NCBI GenBank assembly: GCA_963847615.1
Contig: CAWKAN010000004.1
Coordinates: 1-41,439, forward strand
Reading direction: 5' to 3'
Length of the DNA: 41,439 bases
DNA from: Palsa-883 sp963847615
GTDB taxonomy: Bacteria > Pseudomonadota > Alphaproteobacteria > Acetobacterales > Acetobacteraceae
The translations under genes were made by a program, and so were the position numbers. Below, piece by piece: positions 30,755 through 40,096 of this stretch; within the stretch, counting starts at the first letter, position 1; each line of letters starts with the position of its first letter. The notes under the pieces were generated by a model. The model did not search any database and was not told the DNA's origin. It saw nothing but the letters and a program-made list of their open reading frames with translations.

Positions 30755-31591
30755 ATGCAGCCGATGTGCGTTGCGGCCGGCGCGACGATCTTTCATGCCG
30801 GCGAGCCAAGCCTCGCCGTCTACGTCGTGAGGAACGGCGAGGTCGCGATCACCGTCGGCGATGCCGCCGCGCCGGTCGAGGTCGCGCGGGTGCGCGCCGG
30901 CGAACTGTTCGGCGAGTCGGGCGTGCTGGAGGTCCGCCCGCGCGTCGCGACGGCGACGGCGGTCACCGCGACAACCTTGCTGGTGACCGAGGCCGCCTTA
31001 TTCATTCGTGCGTTCGGGCTGGACAACGACCACGCGCTGTTCCTGGTCAAGCTGCTGTGCCACCGCCTTCGCCGCACCACCCAGCGCCGGACCACGCCGC
31101 GTAAAGCCACCCAGCGCAGCACCCTCCAGCGCAGCAGCGCCACGCCGCGCGGCGCCCGACCTGAGGAGCCGGATTTGCCGGCCTCCCGCACCGCCGCGAC
31201 GCAGGCCGCGCCTGCCGCCATTCGGCTTGTTCCGGGCCATGAGCGGCTGTTCACCGAGTACGGCATGGGGCCGATCGACGTGCGCCGGGTGCCGTTCCAG
31301 ATCGGCAACCGCTACGGCGGGGAAACGCTGCCGATCACGTCGGACCGCAACTGTTGCATCCCGGCGCACGGCGAGATTGATCTGGCCGCGCCGCATTTCG
31401 AGATCCTGCGCCGCGGCGGGCGGCTGGGGGTGCGCGACCTCGGCAGCCGTCACGGCACCATCGTCAATGGGGCTGTTGTCACGGGGGCCTCGGTCGACAC
31501 CTTCGTGCCGCTGCAAGTCGGCGAGAATGACGTGATCGCCGGCCGCGCCAACTCGCCGTTCCGCTTCCATATACAGGTTCGCGGCGGATGA
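30755..31591 (+). CDS. Cyclic-nucleotide-binding plus FHA domain protein
   Basis: A 278-residue cytoplasmic protein with two sensing modules. Residues ~5-105 form a cNMP-binding beta roll (GATIFHAGEPSLAVYVVRNGEVAI, GELFGESGVLEVRPRVAT). Residues ~175-275 end in an FHA phosphothreonine-binding domain, with PHFEILRRGGRLGVRDLGSRHGTIVNG carrying the S-R-H and N-G hallmarks. The linker (~106-130) is made of 15-bp repeat units (RRTTQ RRTTP RKATQ RSTLQ). No output domain is present, so it likely acts by binding a phosphorylated partner when a nucleotide such as cAMP is bound. The ATG at 30755 is chosen by homology. Confidence 0.8.
   Translation: MQPMCVAAGATIFHAGEPSLAVYVVRNGEVAITVGDAAAPVEVARVRAGELFGESGVLEVRPRVATATAVTATTLLVTEAALFIRAFGLDNDHALFLVKLLCHRLRRTTQRRTTPRKATQRSTLQRSSATPRGARPEEPDLPASRTAATQAAPAAIRLVPGHERLFTEYGMGPIDVRRVPFQIGNRYGGETLPITSDRNCCIPAHGEIDLAAPHFEILRRGGRLGVRDLGSRHGTIVNGAVVTGASVDTFVPLQVGENDVIAGRANSPFRFHIQVRGG
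31070..31144 (+). repeat. 15-bp tandem array, five units, in the cNMP-FHA linker
   Basis: In-frame units cgccgcaccacccag, cgccggaccacgccg, cgtaaagccacccag, cgcagcaccctccag and cgcagcagcgccacg. They encode a basic, Thr/Gln-rich pentapeptide series between the two domains. Confidence 0.8.
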
Positions 31592-31740
31592 GGGCGGAGA
31601 CGCGCAGTGCGCCGCTGCGGCCTGCGGCGCCATGGCGTGCGCTTCACTTTGTCCTCGGCGCAGCGGGCCTGGCGTCGCGCCACGCCGCAACGGCCGGTCG
31701 CCGGCGCGAGGCGCGCCGCGCGGAGACAGGCCAGGCCGTT

Positions 31741-31756
31741 AGAATTTTCTTCTCCA
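31741..31756 (+). promoter_or_regulatory. Possible Lrp-type operator upstream of the AsnC/Lrp gene
   Basis: AGAATTTTCT, preceded by TT and followed by TCTCC, is AT-rich and dyad-symmetric in otherwise GC-rich DNA, about 75-90 bases before the regulator start. It loosely fits Lrp boxes, so autoregulation is plausible. Confidence 0.4.
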
Positions 31757-31832
31757 AACTTGCGTGATGGGGGGCATGTATGCAAATTGTTCCTCCGGCA
31801 AAGGGGCCGATGATTGAGCCGGAGACCCGTAC

Positions 31833-32294
31833 ATGGCCGACAGGGAGCTGGATCGACTGGATCGCGAGATCCTCCGCCTGATCGCCACCGATGCCTCCCT
31901 GTCGCTGGCGGACATCGCCGCGAAGATCGGCCTGACCTCGACGCCCTGCTGGAAACGCATCCGGCGAATGGAGGAGGCGGGCATCATCAAAGGCCGCATC
32001 ACCAAGATCGATCCCGCCAAGGTCGGCTTGCCGGTGGCCGCGTTCGTCGCGGTGGAGACCGCGGATCATTCCGCCGACTGGCTGCAGCGCTTCGCCGAGG
32101 TGGTGCGCGAAACGCCGGAGATCGTCGATGCATGGCGCATGAGCGGGGATGTCAACTACCTGCTGCATGTCGTGGTGCCCGACATCGCGGCGTACGACGC
32201 GTTCTACCGCAAGCTGATCGCTGCGGTGCCGCTGCGCAACGTCACCAGCCGGTTCTCCATGGAACGGCTGAAGGACGCGCCGCTGCCGATCTGA
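31833..32294 (+). CDS. Lrp/AsnC-family transcriptional regulator
   Basis: A 153-residue regulator. An N-terminal winged helix-turn-helix (LDRLDREILRLIATDASLSLADIAAKIGLTSTPCWKRIRRMEEAGII) is followed by an AsnC ligand-binding/oligomerisation domain (VAAFVAVETADHS..., WRMSGDVNYLLHVVVPDIAAYDAFY). Family members sense amino acids and often control adjacent transport or catabolism genes; no such neighbour is intact here. GGAG lies upstream of the ATG at 31833. Confidence 0.9.
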   Translation: MADRELDRLDREILRLIATDASLSLADIAAKIGLTSTPCWKRIRRMEEAGIIKGRITKIDPAKVGLPVAAFVAVETADHSADWLQRFAEVVRETPEIVDAWRMSGDVNYLLHVVVPDIAAYDAFYRKLIAAVPLRNVTSRFSMERLKDAPLPI

Positions 32295-32349
32295 CGCGGG
32301 GTGCGGATCCGCCGATTTGACCGGAGGCTGCCGGCCTCGCGCGCCAGGT

Positions 32350-32815
32350 GCGGCGAACATCGGCTCGTGGTGTATCTGGCCTGGGGCGCCGCGGCTGGAC
32401 GGCACCGCCACGCAGCCGGCTTGGTGGCTGGCATCGGTGAGGGCGGCTCGGGCGCAGGCCCGCTCATGCAGTTCGCGACCGAAACAGCTGCCGTCCTGGC
32501 GCCAGGCGGCGAAGGTCGCCGAGCCCGAGGCCTGGATGAAGCCGGCGCCTTGATGCGGAACGTGCCGGTCCGGACCAGGATGGGGGACCCGATCACGTCC
32601 TCGACCGTGCCCAGGATCGGCGGGGGGCGGATCAGCGCGTTGAACCGGGGGGAATGGGCCTCGGCGTGCGAGCGCCGTTTGATCTCCGCCGCGGCGACCG
32701 GCGCGCCCAGTTCGGTCTCAAGCTGTGCAAGGCCGGCGAGACGGCAGGCAACTTCCGGCAGTGTCAGGGCTGGAATGGGAAACAGCAAGCCGTTGCAGCG
32801 GCAGCAACCCAGGTG
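32350..32815 (-). pseudogene. Degenerate phytanoyl-CoA dioxygenase (PhyH-like) remnant
   Basis: On the minus strand a broken reading shows PhyH family sequence. One frame reads FPIPALTLPEVACRLAGL and then PRFNALIRPPPILGTVEDVIG with SPILVRTGTFRIKAP. A second frame continues SATFAAWRQDGSCFG and ACARAALTDASHQAGCVAVP. The iron-ligand motif HxD (usually WHQD) reads WRQD, so the first His is lost. There is no proper start, C-terminal half or single frame. It sits immediately downstream of the Lrp gene and is probably a decayed former neighbour. Confidence 0.65.
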
Positions 32816-32823
32816 TTCCGGTG

Positions 32824-32879
32824 TCATACCAGCGGCCCTAATTTCCGACCGTTCGGCCCGTGTCGGGCCGCCGGTATGA
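32824..32879. repeat. Inverted repeat with TCATACC-AGCGGCCC arms
   Basis: TCATACCAGCGGCCC (32824-32838) and GGGCCGCCGGTATGA (32865-32879) are reverse complements with one mismatch. The arms share GATACCAGCGGCCC-like sequence with the two longer repeats bounding the following island. Confidence 0.7.
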
Positions 32880-32931
32880 GTCTTGGTTTGGCGCGCGGCC
32901 GCCCCCTGCTCCCCTGGGCAATCCCGCGTGC

Positions 32932-32996
32932 GATACCAGCGGCCCGAAATGGTGGAAGAGTCCGGTATTATGGCGCAAACGCAAAACGGAATATCT
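32932..32996 (+). repeat. Left copy of island-bounding repeat
   Basis: GATACCAGCGGCCC, a short variable part, then TCCGGTATTATGGCGCAAAC and a TATC end. A closely related copy lies inverted at 36980-37037, so the pair encloses the 33.0-36.9 kb block. Confidence 0.75.
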
Positions 32997-33032
32997 AGTC
33001 CCTGACTGCGGCCTTGCCTACCATCCCCGCCC

Positions 33033-33470
33033 ATGCGCGATACCTACGCCATCCTGGCCCTACGCCGCAAGCGGGCATATCTCGCGGGCGAGATAGCCCA
33101 GGCTGAGCGGCAGCTTGCCGAGAAGTACAAGGCGCTCAAGACCTTGGACGCTACAATTCAGCTATTCGCGCCCGCGACCAACCCCGAGCTAATCCCGGCC
33201 ATCCGTCCGACGCGCCGGGGACTGTTCTTCCGGCAGGGCGAGCAGATGCGCCTCTGTCTTGCTGCGCTGCGGGAGGCCGGTCAGCCCAGGTCCGCCCGGC
33301 AGGTTGCCGAGTACGCCATGCGTGCGAAGGGACTGCCAGCCGGCAACGCGCCGATCCTGGCCTCGATCGCGGCGCAGGTTCGGGTGGCGCTGGGGCGGTT
33401 GGAAGACAAGGGAGCGGTCGTGCGGATCATCAGTGCGCCCGACGCTTGGTGGGCGCTGGCAGAGGGATAG
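33033..33470 (+). CDS. Hypothetical protein with N-terminal coiled coil
   Basis: A 145-residue protein. Residues ~5-45 form a likely coiled coil (RKRAYLAGEIAQAERQLAEKYKALKTLD). The C-terminal half (GEQMRLCLAALREAGQPRSARQVAEYAM, VRVALGRLEDKGAVVRI) looks like a winged helix, so DNA binding is possible. It is the first gene of the lower-GC island and lies about 100 bases before the ParA-like gene on the same strand. No family is assigned. Confidence 0.6.
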   Translation: MRDTYAILALRRKRAYLAGEIAQAERQLAEKYKALKTLDATIQLFAPATNPELIPAIRPTRRGLFFRQGEQMRLCLAALREAGQPRSARQVAEYAMRAKGLPAGNAPILASIAAQVRVALGRLEDKGAVVRIISAPDAWWALAEG

Positions 33471-33566
33471 GGAACGGACGGTTGGCGGCTACTGCCCTTG
33501 TTGTGCCACGGCCGTAGTCCTACGGTGCCGGATGGGGTTGGGCACCTTTGGCAATATGGGGGAGTG

Positions 33567-34595
33567 ATGGCCAGTACTCTGCCGCGGTATGCGGTTTGGA
33601 ACAATAAGGGGGGCGTCGGCAAGACGTTCGTCTGTTTCATCATGGCAAGCGAGTATGCCATCGCGCACCCTCAGGAGGTGGTGATCGTAATCGACATGTG
33701 CCCCCAGGCCAACGTCAGTGAGATTCTTCTCGGGGGCAATGGAAAGGGTTCGGAAGAGCTGGCGAAGCTGCTGTCCGCCAGCCCACGACGGTCGATTGGC
33801 GGCTATTTCGACCAAAGAATCAGCTCGCCACACACAAAGACGGGCACAGAAGCCGGCTTTCTCGTCCATCTGAAGGCGATCAACCCACATCTGTCTGCGA
33901 ATATGTTCCTAATTGCCGGCGATCCTTCGCTGGAACTGCAAACGCAGGCCATCAATCAGATTGCCGCACAGACGCTTCCAGCGCATGCGTGGGCGAACGT
34001 CCACCGCTGGGTTGTGGACATGATTGCAGCGATTACCACCCAGCATCCGAACGCGGTGTTTTTCATCGATTGTAACCCAAGTTTCTCTGCGTACACGGAG
34101 CTTGCGTTGCTTGCAGCCAATCGAATGGTGATTCCCTGCACTGCCGATGGGTCATCCGCTCGCGCCATTGATAATATTGGGCAACTTCTCTTTGGGGTTG
34201 GGGTGCCGGCGACGTATTCGGGCGTTAATTTTGCCTCGCGCGCAACAAACGCAGGAATGGGGCTTCCTTCGATCCATGTGGTGCCGCTAAATCGTAGCAC
34301 CCAATACGACAAGCGCGCCTCAAAGGCATTCGGGGGCATGTACGATGAGATAAAGCGCCGCGTAGAAGCGCTCAAGCTTGCTACTCCTGCGGTCTTTTCG
34401 CTGCCGAACGGGCAACAGCCGTTCCTGGATATCCCCGACGCTCATGCCGTTTCAGTTGTCGCGTCACATCTCGGCCTACCTCTCGCTGAAATCACTCCCA
34501 AGCGGTACTATATCCACGGACGAAAAACAAAAGTTAACGAGGAACCGTTAGATCGGTACAAGACCGCAGTAGCGCAACTTATCCACTTGTTGTAG
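33567..34595 (+). CDS. ParA-like ATPase
   Basis: A 342-residue P-loop ATPase of the MinD/ParA (SIMIBI) class. The deviant Walker A KGGVGKT with its signature Lys lies at residues ~14-20, Walker A' is VVIVIDMCPQANVS, and Walker B is FFIDCNPSFSAY. The family partitions plasmids or positions cargo, usually with a ParB-like partner; none is encoded here. GC is lower than in the host genes, and the block is bounded by inverted repeats, so it probably belongs to an integrated plasmid-derived or accessory element. GGGGGAG lies before the ATG at 33567. Confidence 0.85.
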   Translation: MASTLPRYAVWNNKGGVGKTFVCFIMASEYAIAHPQEVVIVIDMCPQANVSEILLGGNGKGSEELAKLLSASPRRSIGGYFDQRISSPHTKTGTEAGFLVHLKAINPHLSANMFLIAGDPSLELQTQAINQIAAQTLPAHAWANVHRWVVDMIAAITTQHPNAVFFIDCNPSFSAYTELALLAANRMVIPCTADGSSARAIDNIGQLLFGVGVPATYSGVNFASRATNAGMGLPSIHVVPLNRSTQYDKRASKAFGGMYDEIKRRVEALKLATPAVFSLPNGQQPFLDIPDAHAVSVVASHLGLPLAEITPKRYYIHGRKTKVNEEPLDRYKTAVAQLIHLL

Positions 34596-34606
34596 GTTCT
34601 GCGTCG

Positions 34607-35590
34607 TCACGCCGCCTTATGTCGCTGCCAGTACCCGCAGAAATCCGGCGACGGACGCGAGGCTAGTGCCAGCGATACGGCCATCTGAACCTGATCGCCG
34701 TTGGAGACGCGCCGCTTGTCCTCGCGCCACGCGGACTCCTGGGCATACCTGACCAAATACGGACCGGCGACATGGTGGTGATGCCCCATCTCGGCGCGCC
34801 GTAGCCGCGAGAAAAAGGACTCGGCGCCGTTGGAATACACACCATTGAGGCTGTAAGCCTGCTGATGGTCGATCCGGGCAACCTCATACTTGGCGTGCAA
34901 GTCATTCCACGACGGGGCTTCGTCGGCCACGATCTTGCTGCCCTTGGCGACGCGCGCCGTGATCCAGCCCAGGGCGGCGGACTCGGACCTGAACACCGCC
35001 GGCAGCGTGCGCCCTTCGCGCTCGCGGACTACCACGACGACTTGCCGCTTGCCTGATTGGTTCTTGGTCAGCCGGCGATCCCGGCGGTTTCCTTTCAGAT
35101 TGGCGGGCCTGACGTGGCCGCCGAAGTACGCCCCATCTGTCTCGACGGTTTTCCCTTCGCCACCAACCCGAACGCCCTTCATCTCGGATGCCATCGCCTC
35201 GCGGATTTTGTGCGCTAGGACGAAAGCGGTCTTGTAGGAGGTGCCCAAGTCGCGGGAGAGGGCCAGCGCGGCCTTCCCCTTCACCTCGTTGGCGAAGATC
35301 GCGATGGCCGCCAAGTAGGACTGCACCGGCAGCTTGTGCCAGGCGAACAGGGTGCCGCTCGTCACGGTGAACTCCTTGCCGCACGCCTTGCAGCGCCAGC
35401 GGGCCGGCCCAGTGGGACGGCGCACGTCATAGACGGCTTGTCCGGTGCAGTGCGGGCACACCGGCCCACCGTTGGTTTCCGGCCAGCGGATGCGGGCAAA
35501 CAGGGACTCGGCGTCCTCATTCGTCATCCGCACGACGTGCGCCAGCGTGAGGGTCTTGGCGGCTGGGCTGAGGAGGAAGTGCTGGGGCAT
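34607..35590 (-). CDS. IS1595-family (ISXO2-like) transposase
   Basis: A 327-residue transposase. The N-terminal zinc ribbon CPHC...CKAC (residues ~45-70) is followed by a DDE-like domain with VETDGAYFGG, KIVADEAPSWNDLH and the late HHHHVAGPYLVRYAQESAWRED. It has a strong promoter (TTGACA-17-TAGCTT) overlapped by operator-like repeats and is divergent from a DUF6471 gene. Terminal inverted repeats were not found, so the exact element ends are unknown. All expected domains are present, so it could be functional. Confidence 0.9.
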   Translation of the reverse strand: MPQHFLLSPAAKTLTLAHVVRMTNEDAESLFARIRWPETNGGPVCPHCTGQAVYDVRRPTGPARWRCKACGKEFTVTSGTLFAWHKLPVQSYLAAIAIFANEVKGKAALALSRDLGTSYKTAFVLAHKIREAMASEMKGVRVGGEGKTVETDGAYFGGHVRPANLKGNRRDRRLTKNQSGKRQVVVVVREREGRTLPAVFRSESAALGWITARVAKGSKIVADEAPSWNDLHAKYEVARIDHQQAYSLNGVYSNGAESFFSRLRRAEMGHHHHVAGPYLVRYAQESAWREDKRRVSNGDQVQMAVSLALASRPSPDFCGYWQRHKAA

Positions 35591-35608
35591 AGCGTATCTG
35601 CCTTGTTG

Positions 35609-35678
35609 CTGGCAGATAAGCTAAGATATTGGCATTGCGTTGTCAACAGGAATCTGGCATATAAGCCAAGTTATTTGC
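35609..35678. promoter_or_regulatory. Divergent promoter with two 25-bp operator-like direct repeats
   Basis: Repeats at 35609-35633 and 35654-35678 share CTGGCA.ATAAGC.AAG.TATT.GC. Each contains a dyad, GCYAA-N4-TTKGC. The first covers the -10 box (TAGCTT, complement of 35618-35623) of the transposase promoter, whose -35 TTGACA is the complement of 35641-35646. The second lies just before the DUF6471 gene. A dimeric repressor here would shut both genes. Confidence 0.65.
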
Positions 35679-35693
35679 GCGAGGGTCGAGCCA

Positions 35694-35933
35694 ATGGGGA
35701 TGCCAGCCAAGGAGAAGGAATACGCCGACCGGGCGCGGCGCTTCCTCAAAGCCGAGTTGAAGCGGGCGGATGTCAGCTACAAAGAATTGGCCGAGCGGCT
35801 AACGGCGCACGGGTTAGAGGAAACCGAGGTCGGCATCGCCAGCAAGCTGGCGCGCGGGACCTTCTCGGCTACGTTCCTCCTGGCGTGCCTCGCCGTGCTG
35901 GGGGTGGAGGCAGCGCGGTTGGTGGATTTGTAG
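35694..35933 (+). CDS. DUF6471-type small protein, likely regulator of the transposase
   Basis: A 79-residue protein (FLKAELKRADVSYKELAERLTAHGLEETEVGIASKLARGTFSATF...) matching the small HTH-like DUF6471 family; the segment YKELAERLTAHG...ASKLARGTFSATFLLACL fits a lambda-repressor-like helix-turn-helix. It is divergent from the IS1595 transposase across shared operator-like repeats, so it may be a passenger repressor of the transposon. ATGs at 35694 and 35700 are both possible. Its 3' end overlaps the convergent membrane-protein gene by 65 bases. Confidence 0.75.
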   Translation: MGMPAKEKEYADRARRFLKAELKRADVSYKELAERLTAHGLEETEVGIASKLARGTFSATFLLACLAVLGVEAARLVDL

Positions 35934-36840
35934 GACGGTCTCGCACCCGGATTAGATGCACCCTGATCGGCTCGCGCTCGCCAGCCTCGGTTTGTCGGTG
36001 CTCGACCATCAGGTCACCACGTATGGCGGCCTTGGTGTAAATGTCCTTCGGCTTGATCGGCGGATACAGATACATGGGAATCCGCTTGGACGACAACGCT
36101 GGAACGACAACCGCCCATCCACGCTTGCTGTAATCCCTATCTTGAGCGTGCAACGTGATCTCGACATCTTCCAGCGGCGTCGTGATCGGTTCCGGCGCAT
36201 CTTCTAGTCGCTGCGCAGCACTGGGGAACTCCGCCACAAGCTCGTGTGAGAGCGCGTGCCTGTTTATCGTGAGCGGCGCATTCGCCTGGTTTTTGCTGGG
36301 CAGCAACACCCGAGCGGCGCAGTCAACCAGCGGGCCGATCCTGGCGCCCCCGAATTTGTCTTTGATGACGCGCTTAACCGAGTCCTCCGACTTGTTGAGC
36401 ATCTTGGCGATCGCTGAGATCAATCCGTTAAACTCCCGGCGTAGTTTGCGTCTTTCTACCAACTTGCCGGCCGCATTGTGAATAAACTGTCCAGCATAGA
36501 ACACCAGAACTATGAATAACAGGGAGACAATGTTGTCATACTGTGCTGGAAGATGGGTACCAAATAGGTGATGTATTATATTAGGCATGTCCTTGCCTAT
36601 GCTCTCTTGGTACACACCGACCAAACCGAACGCGAACGCTTCCCTGAGTGGACTCTCCTGGGATATCTCTCGCAGGGTGATCGTTAGGTCCTGCACCTGG
36701 AGGCCGGGAATCAAGCCTTCGAGGAGGGGGCCGATCTCTTCGGTTAACCGAAGCGCCCCGCGAAGCGACTCGATGATATCCGCGACCGGAACCGGCCCCG
36801 CCGTGTCGTAGACGATCTCGTGCGGTAGACTTGCTTCCAC
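35869..36840 (-). CDS. Single-pass membrane protein of unknown function with extended C-terminus
   Basis: A 323-residue protein from a GTG at 36840 with GGAG upstream. Residues 1-105 are soluble (VADIIESLRGALRLTEEIGPLLEGL..., TITLREISQESPLREAF). One clear transmembrane helix follows at about 107-121 (LLFIVLVFYAGQF), then a cytoplasmic basic helical region and a beta-rich tail ending near VHLIRVRD. The last ~22 residues (Pro/Arg-rich) run into the antisense of the DUF6471 gene, suggesting that the natural stop was lost when the adjacent transposon inserted. I recall similar proteins of unknown function but will not name a family. It shares the island with the ParA-like ATPase and could be a membrane partner. 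Confidence 0.65.
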   Translation of the reverse strand: MEASLPHEIVYDTAGPVPVADIIESLRGALRLTEEIGPLLEGLIPGLQVQDLTITLREISQESPLREAFAFGLVGVYQESIGKDMPNIIHHLFGTHLPAQYDNIVSLLFIVLVFYAGQFIHNAAGKLVERRKLRREFNGLISAIAKMLNKSEDSVKRVIKDKFGGARIGPLVDCAARVLLPSKNQANAPLTINRHALSHELVAEFPSAAQRLEDAPEPITTPLEDVEITLHAQDRDYSKRGWAVVVPALSSKRIPMYLYPPIKPKDIYTKAAIRGDLMVEHRQTEAGEREPIRVHLIRVRDRPTNPPTALPPPPARRGTPGGT

Positions 36841-37275
36841 CAGCCCGCTCCGAATTCGTTCCCCGAGGGAACGGTCCCAGAGAAGGTGGGCGCGCGCAAG
36901 GGGCGTCTCACGGGAACATCCCCGTCAGCATAGGCGGCGGCCGGGAGGCTGAACCAGACCGAAGCGGGCACATTCGCCAGATACTTGGCGTTTGCGCCAT
37001 AATACCGGAAAAGTCGTCACTTTGGGCCGCTGGTATCAATGGCTTGATTGGCTTCGTCCCCTCGTCGGCTGATGTCTCGGCGATGGTTGGCGGGGTTTGG
37101 TGCCGCCGTACCATCCGCGGATCGCCCGGCCGTCGCCGGAGCAGGTATGGTGCGGCCACGCAACAACCCACCAAACGCATCGACCGGGACGGGCACGACC
37201 GGCTAGTGTGCCCGAATGTTTGCTGCACGTTGACGCCGCCGGATCGACGTCGGCGTATCCCGCAGAGGGGGGGCG
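36841..37275. other. Gene-free stretch between island and secreted-protein gene
   Basis: About 435 bases holding the right boundary repeat (36980-37037). I see no supportable gene in it. Confidence 0.4.
36980..37037 (-). repeat. Right copy of island-bounding repeat (inverted)
   Basis: The minus strand reads GATACCAGCGGCCC, a variable stretch, then TCCGGTATTATGGCGCAAAC, matching the left copy at 32932-32996. Confidence 0.75.
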
Positions 37276-37809
37276 ATGACGCAATGGGGGCGACTTGCGA
37301 TGTACGTGTCTGCGTTAGCCAGCGTCGCCCTCGGCGCGCGGGCAGCCAGCCCGGCGGGCGCGGAAGCCGCGACGCAGGTTGTCGGCCTGTTCATGCAGAG
37401 TTGCGTCCGTTTCGGCGGCGATGTCGCCGGATTGCGCAAATGGGCGGTGGGGATCGGCATGCAGCCCTTGCCCGCAGCGGGGCAGCGCGCCTTCCTGCGT
37501 GGCGTGCCGGGCGAGGCGCTCGATGCCTCGACGCCGCAGGACAAGCTGGTGCTGATTTCGGCGGATGCCGGCACCTGCTCGACGGCCGCCGAGACCGCCA
37601 GCGGGTCCCAGGTGGTGCAACTGCTGGAGCAGGCCATGCGGCTGTCGCGCATCGACTTCGCCCTGACGCGCGAGGACGACGACCAGGAGGAAAGCGACCT
37701 GCACCACCGCACCTACGCCGTCTCGCGGGGCGACCGCCAGTGGGACCTGCTGGTCAGCACGGTCAAGGGCGCCGCCGCCGGCGAAGTGATGCTCACCGCC
37801 CGCCCATGA
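37276..37809 (+). CDS. Secreted NMCC_0638-like hypothetical protein
   Basis: A 177-residue protein with a signal peptide (MTQWGRLAMYVSALASVALGARAASPA). The mature part resembles small periplasmic proteins annotated NMCC_0638 family: VVGLFMQSCVRFGGDVAGLRKWAVG with one Cys near its start and a second at DAGTCSTA, probably forming a disulfide. The function is unknown. The stop codon coincides with the first unit of a 15-bp repeat array that fills the gap to radA. Confidence 0.7.
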   Translation: MTQWGRLAMYVSALASVALGARAASPAGAEAATQVVGLFMQSCVRFGGDVAGLRKWAVGIGMQPLPAAGQRAFLRGVPGEALDASTPQDKLVLISADAGTCSTAAETASGSQVVQLLEQAMRLSRIDFALTREDDDQEESDLHHRTYAVSRGDRQWDLLVSTVKGAAAGEVMLTARP

Positions 37810-37925
37810 TCGCCTGGCCGATGGTTGCCCGGCCGCTGATCGCCTGGCCCCTGATGGCCTGGCCGCTGACGGCCTGGCCGATGACGCTGCGGCCCACGCG
37901 CTCGCGGCCGTTGCCGCCCTGGTCG
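37806..37925 (+). repeat. 15-bp tandem array, seven to eight units, before radA
   Basis: Units atgatcgcctggccg, atggttgcccggccg, ctgatcgcctggccc, ctgatggcctggccg, ctgacggcctggccg, atgacgctgcggccc and acgcgctcgcggccg run from 37806. The array starts inside the stop codon of the upstream gene and occupies what should be the radA leader. Translated, every fifth residue is Pro. Confidence 0.85.
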
Positions 37926-38062
37926 GGGTGGCCGGGCGGGTTTGCCTGGCTGCGGGCCATCGCCGCCTGGTCGATGACGCCAAGGTCCAGGACGGGCCGG
38001 TCGATCAGCCGCCGGCTTATGCTCGGCCGGACTGCGCCCCCGCTGGCGGACTGCTGAGCGGG

Positions 38063-39643
<1,581 letters not shown>

Positions 39644-40096
39644 GCGGGCCGCCGGCGAGCCAGCGGGCCAGCTCCGGGGGGCTGCGGTCTGCGAGCGGGC
39701 GAGATGGTGGTGCATTCGGGCCGGTGACGTCCGAACGGCCTCGCCGACGTTCCGCGGGGCAGCGGCATCGCCGCGCCGCGACAGCAGGCGTTGACCGGCC
39801 CGCCGGGGCGATTGCTGCGAGGCTGGCGCGGGCAGGCCGGTCAGTGCCGCGTACCGCCAGGGGGGATACGACCGTTGCATGTCGCGACGACCGCGGCTCG
39901 CTCGGGCGCAGGCGATCAGGCAGTTCAGCGTTGCAGTCATCGAGCTTGCCGTGTGAAGCGATAACCATTCTGCTGATGCAGACGCCGCCACGCCAATTAC
40001 CACCAACGCGCCGACACGACCCGGCGGGTGGATCGGCCCCCGGTGTTCGCAAGCAGTCATCGTTCGTGGTCTGGCGATAGGATCGGGACTGCGCCA
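39644..40096. other. Gene-free stretch after radA
   Basis: About 450 bases. Reading frames exist on both strands but none has a family resemblance, ribosome-binding site or start I can support. A decayed gene is possible. Confidence 0.35.

Noticed and set aside
34586..35934. 7-bp direct repeat TTGTAGG at both sides of the IS1595/DUF6471 pair as a target duplication
   Set aside because: No terminal inverted repeats accompany it, IS1595 elements usually make 8-bp duplications, and both copies include stop codons, so chance is likely.
37806..37925. 15-bp arrays as a CRISPR
   Set aside because: Units are contiguous, degenerate and 15 bases long with no spacers, and no cas genes are nearby.
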